A DNA stretch of 22,115 nt from Clostridium_AD sp047624165. Its GTDB lineage: Bacteria; Bacillota; Clostridia; Clostridiales; Clostridiaceae. The position numbers and the translations under genes were made by a program. Under the pieces are notes generated by a model. The model was given only the letters and a program-made list of their open reading frames with translations. It ran no database searches and was not told where the DNA came from. Below, one piece after another: positions 1-8,817 of the stretch. The stretch covers positions 1 through 22,115 of the forward strand of contig JBLHPD010000061.1 in the NCBI GenBank assembly GCA_047624165.1, written 5' to 3'. Numbering within the stretch: position 1 is the first letter of the stretch; each line of letters begins with the position of its first letter.

Positions 1-70
1 TACGACCATAGTTTTATATTATCACAGGCATTCCCTATAGGGAATGCCTGAGTAGTAACCATTTCTTCAT
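1..70 (-). other. Start of an unidentified minus-strand gene or leader peptide (partial)
   Basis: On the minus strand an AGGAGTG ribosome binding site (76-82) lies 5 nt before an ATG at 68-70. That frame gives only the 11-residue peptide MKKWLLLRHSL, with its stop inside the palindrome at 25-50. An overlapping ATG at 60-62, in another frame, stays open to the window edge (begins MVTTQAFPIGNACDN). Either this is the N-terminus of a gene running off the window with an over-long RBS spacing, or a short leader peptide plus hairpin, or a frameshifted remnant. I do not recognise the protein. Confidence 0.25.
25..50. repeat. 26-bp perfect palindrome
   Basis: The 26 bases are exactly self-complementary (half-site CAGGCATTCCCTA). 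There is no U-run on either side, so a classical terminator is not clearly indicated. It could be an operator, or a hairpin within the transcript of the small minus-strand ORF that starts at 70 or 62. What follows on the minus strand lies outside the window. Confidence 0.6.
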
Positions 71-208
71 AGAATCACTCCTAAAATAATCCTTATTTCT
101 TTCGTTATTTTATACAATTACGGATTAACTCACAAGTAAATAATACCATTATGTATGTTATATTACTATTATTTAGCGTGGATTTTAGAAACTGGTAGGA
201 GATAAAAT

Positions 209-702
209 ATGGACATTACTATTATAATCAACAAGTCTTATGGTGATTTCTGTTTAAATGGATTAAACTTTAAGCTTGAAAAAGGATAGGTTATGGGATT
301 TATAGGACCAAATGGATCAGGAAAAAGTACCACAATAAAATCAATTATGAATTTAATAAAAAAAGATAGTGGAATCATCCGTATTTTGGTATGGACAGCG
401 TTAAAGACGAAAGGAAAATCAAAGAAAAAATAGGATTTGTTTATGATGAAAATATTTTTTATGGCATGCTTACCATAAATGAAATGAAAAATATTATTGC
501 CGGTTTTTATAAAAAGTGGGATGAAAACAAATTTAAGGAGTATATTAAACATTTTGAATTGAATCCAAATAAGGTGATAGATAATCTTTCAAAGGGAATG
601 AAAATAAAATTCGCATTAGCACTCTCCCATGGAGCTGAGCTTATTATTATGGATGAGCCTAAAGAAACAATAATACAAATAAGCCTGAAAACTCATATAT
701 AA
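209..702 (+). pseudogene. ABC transporter ATP-binding protein, decayed remnant (YtrB/EcsA-like)
   Basis: The ATG at 209 follows a good AGGAGA site. The reading begins MDITIIINKSYGDF and reaches an in-frame TAG at 287-289, just before the Walker A motif (GPNGSGKST, about 307-333). Around 383-390 one T seems to be missing, so the frame must shift to continue as FGMDSVKDERKIKEKIGFVYDE. The rest shows a signature-like LSKGMK and a Walker B LIIMDEP, after which the family's D-loop, H-switch and C-terminus are replaced by about 13 unrelated residues ending in a terminator. Three independent lesions make this a non-functional fragment. The FYKKWDENKF and LSKGMKIKFALALSH segments resemble ATPases of GntR/YtrB-type ABC-2 exporters (family knowledge). 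No permease partner remains beside it. Confidence 0.85.
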
Positions 703-719
703 ATATAGTTTTCAGGCTT
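681..719. terminator. Bidirectional rho-independent terminator
   Basis: Perfect 13-bp stem (AAGCCTGAAAACT with AGTTTTCAGGCTT) and a 13-nt AT loop. T-rich sequence follows on both strands (TTTCTGTTTTAT on plus, ATTTGTATTATTGTTTC on minus). It sits between the plus-strand ABC remnant and the convergent Lon-family gene and probably serves both. The last codons of the ABC remnant lie inside it. Confidence 0.85.
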
Positions 720-765
720 TCTGTTTTATAAAAATTGTAGAAATAAGCTACTAATAATAGCTAGA

Positions 766-3147
766 TTATGAACTACGTTTTTCTTCTAAAATGATTTTAT
801 TATATTTTTGTAATTTAGCTATGATGCGCTCTTTAATAGTATCTATGATGGAATTACTGGCATTTTTATGAAAATCAAAATCGTACAGAATATCGACGCA
901 ATCTTCTAAAGTTTTAACTGCATAAATGTGAAACAAGTTATTGTCAATGGCATCTAATATTTTTATGTTTAATATTAAATCACTAACATTACTATAGGGA
1001 ATAATTACTCCGTGAGTTCCATCTAAACCATATAAATTACATATGTCAAAGAAGCCTTCAATCTTTTCATTTACACCACCAATAGGTTGAATTTCACCTT
1101 TTTGATTTATAGAACCTGTAATTGCTAGACTTTGTTTTATTGAAAAACCTCCAAGACTGGACAATAATGCAATAAGTTCAGCACCAGAAGCACTATCTCC
1201 TTCAATTCCAGAATATAATTGTTCAAATACAATACTGGCATTAAATGAAAGTGGAATAGTTTGTCCTAATAATTCTCCCACAAAACCAGATAGAATAAGA
1301 ATTCCTTTACTATGAATACTACCACTCATATTTGCTTCTCTTTCGATATTAATAATACCTTTTTCCCCAGCATAGGTCGCTACGGTAATTTTGTGTTGTT
1401 GTCCAACGGCACAATCTCCTGTATCTATTACAGATAAGCCATTAATTTGGCCTACTCTAATGCCTTTTAAATCCACTATATACAACTTGTTTTTATACAT
1501 TTCCAATATTTTTTTCTTATAAAGATTGTGCATATTTTGAAATTCTTCAATGGAATCTAAAATATGAGATTCATCTATCAAATTAGCTCCTTGCTTTCGC
1601 GCGAGCACTGAAGCTAAGTCAATAATTTCAAGAATTTTGTTCATAGAAGCAGTTAAATAGGCTCTATTTTCAGCTAGTCTAGCTGCATAGCGTAAAATTT
1701 CAATAATTCCATTTCTTGTAATGTGTAGAAGAGAATTTTCAGTAATATAGTGAGTTAGGAAACCTAATATTTTTTGTAAGTTTTCTTTTTCATTTTCTAT
1801 TTGATGGTCAAACTCAGCTTTGATTTTAAATAATTCGTTAAAATCATCATCGTTGCCGTTTAAAATAGAATAAGACATATTTGTTCCAATAAGTATAATT
1901 TTAACCTGTAATGGAATATCCTCAGGACTTAAGTTAATGATAGGATATAATTCTAAACTAGATTTGGCATTTTCTAGTACAATGGAATCAGATTTTAAAC
2001 ATCTCTTTAATACTTTCCAAGAAATAGGATTAGAAAAAAACTGCTCAGCATCCATAATCAGAAAACCTCCATTTGCAAGATGTAAGCTCCCTGAGCGAAT
2101 CATAGTAAAATCGGTGACGATACTACCCATATCATTTTTATACTCTATCTTACCAAATATATTATTATACTCAGGAGAAGCTTCAAAAATAACAGGAGCA
2201 CCATCTCCTTTTCTATTGGTTACAAGTACATTTACTTCATATCTTTTAAAGAAATTTTTATCTAGAACTTTATTGTTCTGTGTATCTTCATCCATATACT
2301 CTAAAAACATATATATGTTTTCCATAATGTCTTGATGAAGTAGATCTAAAAAGTGTTTTACTTTATCATTAGAACCATATTTATTCTTAATCATGTTGAT
2401 TTTATTATCTATGAGACTTGCTGTAATAGCATCATCTAGAGCTTTTAATTCATTATCCATTTCTTTGTTTGAAGCTTGTAACTTATTTAGTACTTCATAG
2501 GAAATTAATTTAAGTTTATTTAAGCCCTCATTTATGATGCCTTTTTCTGATTCAGAAAATTTGTTATAGGTTTCTGAATCCATATCTTTACCATCTATTA
2601 ATGGAATGAAAACAAAATTTCCCTCTGGAGTTGTTTCAACTCTAAAATGTAATGGTACAGCAGTATCATACAACCCATTAGAAAAATGAATGCTAAGCTT
2701 TTCATATTTTTCAATAATATTAGTCTTCCTTTGCTCATAACTTTTATCATTGAAAAGAGTAGGTGCTTCTTTGAAGATGGAAGCAATAAATTCATCAAAC
2801 TCTTTCTTAAATTCAATTGCGGTTTCTGTTAAAAGGGAAATAGCTAAAGGTTTGTTTTGTTCTTCGAAATTATATACATAACACCAATCTCTAGGAGATG
2901 GAAGGCTTTTAGCATATTCTTCTACTTTTTTTATGATATAGCTTGTCTTGCCGGTACCACTTTCACCAGAAATGAAAATATTATATCCTTTCTTATCCAT
3001 TTCTAGTCCTAAATTTATGGATCTAGTAGCTTGTTTTTGGCCAATAATATTTTCATAAGGCAAAATTTCCATGGTAGTTGAGAACATAGGCAGGGTATCA
3101 AAAGATAATTGTATATCTTTTCTTTTTAATTGTATATAATTTGTCAT
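766..3147 (-). CDS. Lon-family ATP-dependent protease (AAA_32 + S16 peptidase)
   Basis: A 793-aa cytosolic protease predicted to couple ATP hydrolysis to protein unfolding and Ser/Lys-dyad proteolysis. Counting from the chosen start, Walker A is GESGTGKTS (about 61-69), and GGFLIMDAEQF (about 361-371) is the Walker B region. The C-terminal third is a Lon S16 domain with the catalytic serine in EGDSASGAE (about S652) and the catalytic lysine in GGVNEKIEGF (about K695). The long insert between Walker A and B and the lack of the LonA substrate-binding domain match the AAA_32/Lon-like group (E. coli YcbZ type), not LonA. The start is ATG at 3145-3147, 5 nt after GGGAGGTG; a TTG five codons upstream lies within that RBS and is rejected. 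All motifs are intact. It is monocistronic, with its own terminator at 681-719. Confidence 0.93.
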   Translation of the reverse strand: MTNYIQLKRKDIQLSFDTLPMFSTTMEILPYENIIGQKQATRSINLGLEMDKKGYNIFISGESGTGKTSYIIKKVEEYAKSLPSPRDWCYVYNFEEQNKPLAISLLTETAIEFKKEFDEFIASIFKEAPTLFNDKSYEQRKTNIIEKYEKLSIHFSNGLYDTAVPLHFRVETTPEGNFVFIPLIDGKDMDSETYNKFSESEKGIINEGLNKLKLISYEVLNKLQASNKEMDNELKALDDAITASLIDNKINMIKNKYGSNDKVKHFLDLLHQDIMENIYMFLEYMDEDTQNNKVLDKNFFKRYEVNVLVTNRKGDGAPVIFEASPEYNNIFGKIEYKNDMGSIVTDFTMIRSGSLHLANGGFLIMDAEQFFSNPISWKVLKRCLKSDSIVLENAKSSLELYPIINLSPEDIPLQVKIILIGTNMSYSILNGNDDDFNELFKIKAEFDHQIENEKENLQKILGFLTHYITENSLLHITRNGIIEILRYAARLAENRAYLTASMNKILEIIDLASVLARKQGANLIDESHILDSIEEFQNMHNLYKKKILEMYKNKLYIVDLKGIRVGQINGLSVIDTGDCAVGQQHKITVATYAGEKGIINIEREANMSGSIHSKGILILSGFVGELLGQTIPLSFNASIVFEQLYSGIEGDSASGAELIALLSSLGGFSIKQSLAITGSINQKGEIQPIGGVNEKIEGFFDICNLYGLDGTHGVIIPYSNVSDLILNIKILDAIDNNLFHIYAVKTLEDCVDILYDFDFHKNASNSIIDTIKERIIAKLQKYNKIILEEKRSS

Positions 3148-3302
3148 TATTGCACCTCCCAATTTTATGCGAATAAAGTAACTAAACAGTAAAATTCAGA
3201 ATATTTAAATTAATTATATCATAATTTGTCGATAGAGTATATTGGTAGTTATATATATTATGTACTGTAATAATCGGTTGCAAAGTTTCATTTATTAACC
3301 CT

Positions 3303-3338
3303 AAAATAAAAGAGGACCCTGCTTTTATGCAAAGTCCT
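3303..3338 (-). terminator. Rho-independent terminator after the phosphatase gene
   Basis: On the minus strand AGGACTTTGC pairs with GCAGGGTCCT (10 bp, with G-U pairs) across an ATAAAA loop, followed by CTTTTATTTT. It lies about 35 nt past the phosphatase stop at 3372. Confidence 0.85.
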
Positions 3339-3371
3339 GTTCCATTTTTTTTTGTATTTTTCTTACCAATT

Positions 3372-5783
3372 CTAATTTGCCGGAAGAACCAGCTTCTGTC
3401 CATTCTTAATCATGTTAGGATTTTTGATTGTATTTTTGTTAATCTTATAAATCTCAATATAACGTGTGCCGTCTCCAAGCTGTATTTTAGCTATATTCCA
3501 TAAGGTATCACCCTTTACAACTATATAAGTTACCAATGTAGTATCTCCATTATTGTTGTTATTGGTATTGCCTGTATTGTCAGTTTTATCCTCTTCTGAA
3601 GTTGAGATATTAGTAGAAAGATTTGTCTTTAATGTCTCAATTTGTTTAGCTGTCATACCACCTGAAATAAGATAGTTCTTTGCAGCTGATGAAAGGTCTG
3701 CCTTATCCAAATCACCGGTTACTGCAATAACCTTAATCATTGCAAGTACATCCTCAGAAATCAGTTTATACTGGTCGGTACCTTTTTGAACTCCATAATA
3801 ATTAATATAGCTTTGCATATAGTCTTCAACAATTTCTTCCTTCGATGCGCCCATTAGCGATCCAATAATTGCTGCGAAGAAGCCTGCACGGTCCTTACCT
3901 TCTGTACAATGGAAGAGATACGGCCCTTTATTCTCTGACATAAATACGAGGCCTTTAACGATACTTGCTTTAAATTCGTCACTTGCATAGGCAAGTCCCA
4001 TATTCAGCGGTAACACCTTATTATTCTTATAAAGATCTGCGTAGTATGGGGATGCAAAATCCTTCGCTACAAGATAATCATTAATATTTTCAGTTGAATC
4101 AGCAAGATTAACAACCGTATTTACCTTAGCTTCCTTTATTAGTTTGTCTGCATAAGAAGCACGTCCAAGTTCGCAATTTATTGGGCTTGAACTACGGTAA
4201 AGTACGCCTTTTTCAATATCACCCATTGTAATATTGCGAAAGTTAGTGAATACCTCATCCGAGGAATAATCTGTACGGTTATCTGTACGCACTAATTTAC
4301 GAATTTCATACTGAGTAAGATATTCCTTAGGACCGGTAAGCATAATTGTTACTTTATCACCAACCTTAACTCCCGCAATCTCATTAAGTTTTCCATAGTT
4401 AACACATACTGCTATATTTGTTTGTCCAGGATATGCACGAACTAGTGGGTCACCACTGTTTACATAGTAACCATCTAGAAATGGTGCTGTAAGTACAAAA
4501 CCATTATCAAATATAACCGTTACCATATCACCTGTTTTAAATCCTAGTTTATAGAAATCATCAATTAGAACATCCGTTGATGCATGTCCGTATTTTTCTA
4601 TTTCTGTAACCGCACCAGATACACTTGGAGTTTTATAAATAGAATCAGCTGAAAGATTTGTCTTAAGAGTTGTAATCTCATCTGAAGTCATACCACATTT
4701 TTTAAGATAGTTCGTGGCAGCTACTGCAAGGTCAACTCCTGAAATGTCGGTTCCCTTTTTATATCCGCAAACAACTGTAGTTAATGAAGCTATAATATTG
4801 CTATTTGCAATTGCTGTATACTGTTCGCTGCCTTCTTTAACTTTGTAATAGTTCACGTAGGTAGTCATATAATCAGCAACTACTTCATCAAGCTTTGCGC
4901 CCATAAGGGATTCTAATACAGCACTTGCAAAGCCTGCACGATCTTTACCCTCTGTGCAGTGGATTAGATAAGGTCCCTCATTTTTGCTAAAAAAACGGAG
5001 TCCCTCAGATAATTTTTTCCCAAAGTCTTCTCCTGCAATATCAACGTCCATATTCAGAGCTTTTACTTTACCTGAATCATAAAGTGACTTATAATAATCA
5101 GAATGAAAATCCTCTGATGCAATATAGCTCTTAATTTCTTCATCTGAATCAGCTAAATTAAGTACTGTCCCTATTCCCATAGCCTTAGCTAGTGTATCAG
5201 AATAAGCTGCGCGGCCTAACTCATTATTTACAGGACTGCTACTTCTGTATAAAACAGCGGATTTAATTCCGTTAGTTGCAATACTTCGGAAATTGGCAAA
5301 TATAGAATTCGTTACATAATCAGAACGTACATCGGTACGTTTCAACTGACGAAGCTGATACTCTGAGCTATAACCTTCCTTTTCTGATAACGAGAATGAT
5401 ACTTTATCACCCACTTTTGAATTATATTTAGTGGAGAAGTTACCCATATTAATTGCAACAACTAGTAAATTATTTTCCCTGTCATCACGCACTACAAGGC
5501 TTCCTGTATCTACATCACTGTAAGATGTACATAAAGGTATTTTAAGTATTTTATCACCCAACGTAACTTTAAGGATATCACCTAATTCGTAACCCGCATC
5601 ATGTAGGGCCTTTGGTTTAATATCCATAGTAAGGTTACCGTATTTTTGTACCTCGGCAACTGTTCCTAATACATCAGCATAGCTGTCTGCTGCCTTGACA
5701 GTAATCGGTAGTGAAATGGATAGCGAAAATGCCATCATAACAGCAACCAATAGTAGTGAAATAACTCTTTTTGCTTGTTTCAT
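3372..5783 (-). CDS. Secreted tandem tyrosine-phosphatase-like protein with C-terminal LysM
   Basis: An 803-aa exported protein. Residues 1-32 are a signal peptide (KR, a hydrophobic stretch, then a KAADS cleavage region). Two repeats of about 350 aa follow. Each begins with a beta-rich domain (EVQKYGNL and EIEKYGHAS starts), possibly like the C-terminal domain of SAM hydroxide adenosyltransferases. Each continues with a phosphatase domain of the Y_phosphatase3 type carrying HCTEGKDR (CX5R; C276-R282 and C626-R632), preceded by VLYRSSSP. An Asn-rich linker (about 737-748) leads to a LysM (about 751-801; YIVVKGDTLWNIAK), which suggests peptidoglycan anchoring. Both active sites look intact. 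Known members dephosphorylate phosphotyrosine, phosphoinositides or related esters; the substrate here is unknown. The start is ATG at 5781-5783 after AAGGGGGAG; a TTG at 5819 is less likely. Confidence 0.9.
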   Translation of the reverse strand: MKQAKRVISLLLVAVMMAFSLSISLPITVKAADSYADVLGTVAEVQKYGNLTMDIKPKALHDAGYELGDILKVTLGDKILKIPLCTSYSDVDTGSLVVRDDRENNLLVVAINMGNFSTKYNSKVGDKVSFSLSEKEGYSSEYQLRQLKRTDVRSDYVTNSIFANFRSIATNGIKSAVLYRSSSPVNNELGRAAYSDTLAKAMGIGTVLNLADSDEEIKSYIASEDFHSDYYKSLYDSGKVKALNMDVDIAGEDFGKKLSEGLRFFSKNEGPYLIHCTEGKDRAGFASAVLESLMGAKLDEVVADYMTTYVNYYKVKEGSEQYTAIANSNIIASLTTVVCGYKKGTDISGVDLAVAATNYLKKCGMTSDEITTLKTNLSADSIYKTPSVSGAVTEIEKYGHASTDVLIDDFYKLGFKTGDMVTVIFDNGFVLTAPFLDGYYVNSGDPLVRAYPGQTNIAVCVNYGKLNEIAGVKVGDKVTIMLTGPKEYLTQYEIRKLVRTDNRTDYSSDEVFTNFRNITMGDIEKGVLYRSSSPINCELGRASYADKLIKEAKVNTVVNLADSTENINDYLVAKDFASPYYADLYKNNKVLPLNMGLAYASDEFKASIVKGLVFMSENKGPYLFHCTEGKDRAGFFAAIIGSLMGASKEEIVEDYMQSYINYYGVQKGTDQYKLISEDVLAMIKVIAVTGDLDKADLSSAAKNYLISGGMTAKQIETLKTNLSTNISTSEEDKTDNTGNTNNNNNGDTTLVTYIVVKGDTLWNIAKIQLGDGTRYIEIYKINKNTIKNPNMIKNGQKLVLPAN

Positions 5784-5886
5784 ATTTCTCCCCCTTAAAA
5801 ATTTATATATATCCTTCAATGTTATATATTCTACAAATATTGGGTATTTCCCTTTAAAAACCTAATCTATAATATTTTTACGAAAC

Positions 5887-5926
5887 AAAAATGCACCACT
5901 CAGCTTTTGCTTTATGGCGCATTTTT
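5887..5926 (-). terminator. Rho-independent terminator
   Basis: On the minus strand AAAAATGCGCCA pairs with TGGTGCATTTTT (12 bp with one G-U), followed by GTTTCG. It lies about 65 nt after the stop of the 241-aa membrane protein gene. The run of A on the other side means the hairpin could also slow plus-strand transcription. Confidence 0.75.
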
Positions 5927-5992
5927 TTATAAGATTTCTCTTTTCATTTTAAAAATAATCCTTTGTATACTTTGGGTAGTTTGGTATCTGTT

Positions 5993-6718
5993 CTAAACCG
6001 GCAAAACGGATATAATATAACCACCGGCAATTAAGCTTATAAGATTTGCGATAAAAACATAAATCAAGATACGGCTCTTTTTATGCTCCTGAATGAAAAT
6101 AGGAAACGCAGTCATTTCAGTTGCAAACACAAAAACCTCGCCTATAATTAAAGTGAAAATCAAATAGCTTGGCATCAGCGAACTACTACTTAAAATAATA
6201 TTCAATACACCCTGTGTAACAAGGTTGATAGCAAGAAATATAACCCAACTTCTTTTTTGTCTAAATTTAAAGAGCCAAAAGATAATGCCTTCAAGCAAAA
6301 GCGTAAGCAGTACCCGTATTGACACCAATAGCACCGAGCGAAATGGATATTTCCCAGGCGTAAACTCCCTATTGGACAGGTCCAATGTAAACACTTTATT
6401 ATAACCCTGCAAGGGTACATCAATCTTATATTCAAAGCTCTCCCCATTTGTGGTGACCTTGAACGTGTACACGCCACTTGCCTGCATATCTCTAGAATAA
6501 AAAGCATAATATCCTTCCCACGCAACCCGCCGAACTCTCGCTTCTGGTTGATTTTTATTGGACACCAATACAATTGAAAGATCATCTGGCGGATTGTTAA
6601 TTAGTATAACCAATGATGGCGGTTCCGCAGAATTTGCAGAGGCTTTTATGGGCATGATTGATATCATAAATATACATAATGCCATGACCAATAGGAATCC
6701 TTTACCATTCTTTTTCAT
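5993..6718 (-). CDS. Exported membrane protein of unknown function (241 aa)
   Basis: I do not recognise the family. Residues 1-28 form a signal peptide or first membrane segment (KKNGKGFLLVMALCIFMISIMPIKASA). About 30-125 is an extracytoplasmic domain rich in beta-strand patterns (PSLVILINNPPDDLSIVLVSN, YAFYSRDMQASGVYTFKVTTN). Four hydrophobic segments follow at about 128-150, 157-176, 183-205 and 214-239. The ATG at 6716-6718 has AGGAGG seven nt upstream. The 50-aa membrane peptide ends 20 nt upstream on the same strand, so the two genes probably form one transcript ending at 5887-5926. A role as a membrane sensor or envelope protein is possible, but nothing visible decides it. Confidence 0.8.
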   Translation of the reverse strand: MKKNGKGFLLVMALCIFMISIMPIKASANSAEPPSLVILINNPPDDLSIVLVSNKNQPEARVRRVAWEGYYAFYSRDMQASGVYTFKVTTNGESFEYKIDVPLQGYNKVFTLDLSNREFTPGKYPFRSVLLVSIRVLLTLLLEGIIFWLFKFRQKRSWVIFLAINLVTQGVLNIILSSSSLMPSYLIFTLIIGEVFVFATEMTAFPIFIQEHKKSRILIYVFIANLISLIAGGYIISVLPV

Positions 6719-6738
6719 ATTAGAACCTCCTATTAAAC

Positions 6739-6891
6739 TTACTTTAGTCTTTCTATCTTTCCTGTTAATGCTGTGTATTTAAATACTGCTATTGGAGTAT
6801 TTTTTTCTTCCCAAATATTCTTACCTATTACATATACTGCTCCAATTAGTATACCTGCTGCACCTATTATTTTAAGTGATTTATTAGCCAT
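6739..6891 (-). CDS. Small membrane peptide (50 aa), unknown function
   Basis: A short gene encoding MANKSLKIIGAAGILIGAVY followed by a charged tail that ends GKIERLK. It has one predicted membrane segment (residues about 7-23), then a soluble stretch of about 27 residues. ATG is at 6889-6891; GGGAGG lies about 12 nt upstream, a rather long spacing. The stop is 20 nt before the start of the 241-aa membrane protein, so co-transcription and a shared envelope function are likely. No homologue is recognised. Confidence 0.6.
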   Translation of the reverse strand: MANKSLKIIGAAGILIGAVYVIGKNIWEEKNTPIAVFKYTALTGKIERLK

Positions 6892-7059
6892 ATTCTGTAG
6901 CTACCTCCCTTTCACCTTAATTTCTTACACTTAGAAACAACTCTTATGAATATTGTAACATTATTTTACATGATGCTATATACTTTTATAAAAATTTCCA
7001 TATACAAAGTTTCTCTAATTAACATAATTATTTTTAACTATATTACCTGATAAGCATTT

Positions 7060-7111
7060 AAATAAAATAAAGATAACACCTCCAGCATATTACTTTACCG
7101 AAGATGTTATC
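7060..7111 (-). terminator. Rho-independent terminator after the SulP gene
   Basis: On the minus strand GATAACATCTTC pairs with GGAGGTGTTATC (12 bp with G-U pairs) across a 16-nt loop, followed by TTTATTTTATTT. It lies 54 nt past the transporter stop. Confidence 0.85.
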
Positions 7112-7165
7112 ATAACTAAGATACTTCTCTAATTATTTTCTTACAATGTCCCTGGTCTCATTAAA

Positions 7166-8650
7166 CTAATGACCCATTTCTTTTTCTAATCCACCCGGCT
7201 TATTATACATTGCAACCCTGTCTAAAATGCTCATACTATCAGTATTAGCCCCTACTATATGCACTTTTATTCCCATTTTATGATATTTCAAAACCACTTT
7301 ATCTATAGCATTAACCGCTGAATGGTCCCAAATATGCGAATTTGAAAAATCGATGTGAACAGTATTTTTATTTTTATCATATCTAAATTCATTCACAAAA
7401 TATTTTGCTGAAGCAAAAAATAATTGCCCATGAACCTTGTACACACTCTCACCATTTTCCCTATCTATTGTATATTCTATTTTTATTTTCGCAATCTTCG
7501 AAACAAAGAACATACAACTTAAAACCACACCAACAAAAACTCCAATAGCAAGGTTATGTGTAAATATAACAGTTCCTACTGTAACTATCATTACTGCACT
7601 ATCTAGTTTAGGAACTTTATTCAAAGTCTTTAATGAGTTCCAGTCAAATGTACTTATTGAAACCATAATCATGACTGCGACTAATGCCGCCAGTGGTATT
7701 TTAACTACAAAGCTATTTAGAACCATTACTAGAAACATTAAAACTACTCCTGCTGTTAAGGATGATAACCTAGTTCTTCCACCAGACTTAACATTAATAA
7801 CTGATTGCCCAATCATCGCACATGCAGCCATTCCTCCGAAAAATCCAACAACTATATTACCTATACCCTGTGCCATACATTCCCTAGTCTTATTGCTGCT
7901 TGTATCGGTCATTCCATCAACAATTTCTGCTGTTAATAATGATTCGATAAGTCCCACAAAAGCTAAAGATATAGCATATGGGAATATAATTTTTAATGTA
8001 TTAAGTGATAAGCTTACATTAGGAATTAATAAACTAGGTAGACTTTTCGTTATTGTTCCCATGTCCCCTACAGTTCTAACAGCGCTACCCGTAAAAATAG
8101 CTATAGCACTTATCACCACAATAGCAACTAAGGGAGAAGGAACTGCCTTTGTTATATATGGAAATAAATATATTATTGCAAGTCCCCCTATAACCATCGC
8201 ATACATTGTCCAATTTTCTCCGTTAAAAGATGGTAATTGAGCCATAAATATGAGTATTGCAAGGGCATTAACAAATCCAATCATTACAGAATGAGGAATA
8301 AATTTCATTAGCTTATTTACTCTAATAATTCCAAGAAAAATTTGTATTATTCCTGCAAGTATTGTTGCTGCTAGCATATATTCTATGCCATGTTCCTTAA
8401 ATAACCCTGCTAATATAAGAGCCATCGCTCCCGTAGCCGCCGAAATCATTCCCATTCTGCCACCTAATATTGCGGTAACAATTGCCATACATACAGCCCC
8501 ATATATTCCAATCATCGGGTCAACTCCAGCCACAATTGAAAATCCTATTGCTTCCGGAATAAGTGCCAATGCTACAACTATCCCTGCCATAATATCTTTG
8601 TTAATATTCGACAGCCATTCTTTTTTTAACTTTTTCCTGATAATTAACAC
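7166..8650 (-). CDS. SulP/SLC26-family anion transporter with STAS domain
   Basis: A 494-aa inner-membrane transporter. The SulP signature IVVALALIPEAIGFSIVAGVDPM (about 24-46) is followed by some ten further hydrophobic helices, then a cytoplasmic STAS domain (about 389-494; VHIDFSNSHIWDHSAVNAIDKV). SulP proteins move sulfate, bicarbonate, dicarboxylates or other anions; the substrate cannot be read from sequence, and no sulfate-assimilation genes adjoin. Start choice is awkward. The only canonical in-frame start near the conserved N-terminus is GTG at 8648-8650, but the sole good Shine-Dalgarno match, GAGGTG, overlaps that GTG, and an in-frame TAA lies four codons upstream. The coding frame is intact. 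A tandem TATTCTAG repeat lies upstream at 8722-8737. Confidence 0.9.
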   Translation of the reverse strand: MLIIRKKLKKEWLSNINKDIMAGIVVALALIPEAIGFSIVAGVDPMIGIYGAVCMAIVTAILGGRMGMISAATGAMALILAGLFKEHGIEYMLAATILAGIIQIFLGIIRVNKLMKFIPHSVMIGFVNALAILIFMAQLPSFNGENWTMYAMVIGGLAIIYLFPYITKAVPSPLVAIVVISAIAIFTGSAVRTVGDMGTITKSLPSLLIPNVSLSLNTLKIIFPYAISLAFVGLIESLLTAEIVDGMTDTSSNKTRECMAQGIGNIVVGFFGGMAACAMIGQSVINVKSGGRTRLSSLTAGVVLMFLVMVLNSFVVKIPLAALVAVMIMVSISTFDWNSLKTLNKVPKLDSAVMIVTVGTVIFTHNLAIGVFVGVVLSCMFFVSKIAKIKIEYTIDRENGESVYKVHGQLFFASAKYFVNEFRYDKNKNTVHIDFSNSHIWDHSAVNAIDKVVLKYHKMGIKVHIVGANTDSMSILDRVAMYNKPGGLEKEMGH

Positions 8651-8721
8651 CTCATTGTTTTATTTTTTTGATCTACACTCTATTATAAATATTATAAAAA
8701 AATACCTATCCTGAACACTAA

Positions 8722-8737
8722 TATTCTAGTATTCTAG
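8722..8737. repeat. Tandem 8-bp repeat TATTCTAG x2
   Basis: Two directly adjoining TATTCTAG copies, about 75 bp upstream of the SulP start, forming a partly self-complementary CTAG-rich block. It could be an operator or simple slippage. The same octamer occurs in the 15-bp repeat at 9796-9847. Confidence 0.45.
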
Positions 8738-8817
8738 CATGTTTATTTTGAGACATCTAAAAGTGCCAAGCATAATTATATATTAACATTATCTTTAATG
8801 CAACAACGATTATAAAA

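Noticed and set aside
3182..3403. Possible 73-aa minus-strand gene
   Set aside because: It overlaps the phosphatase 3' end and reads through that gene's terminator; no RBS and no recognisable protein character.
7437..8240. Long plus-strand frame within the SulP gene (267 aa)
   Set aside because: Antisense shadow of a well-conserved transporter; low-complexity Ile/Thr/Ala composition and no RBS.
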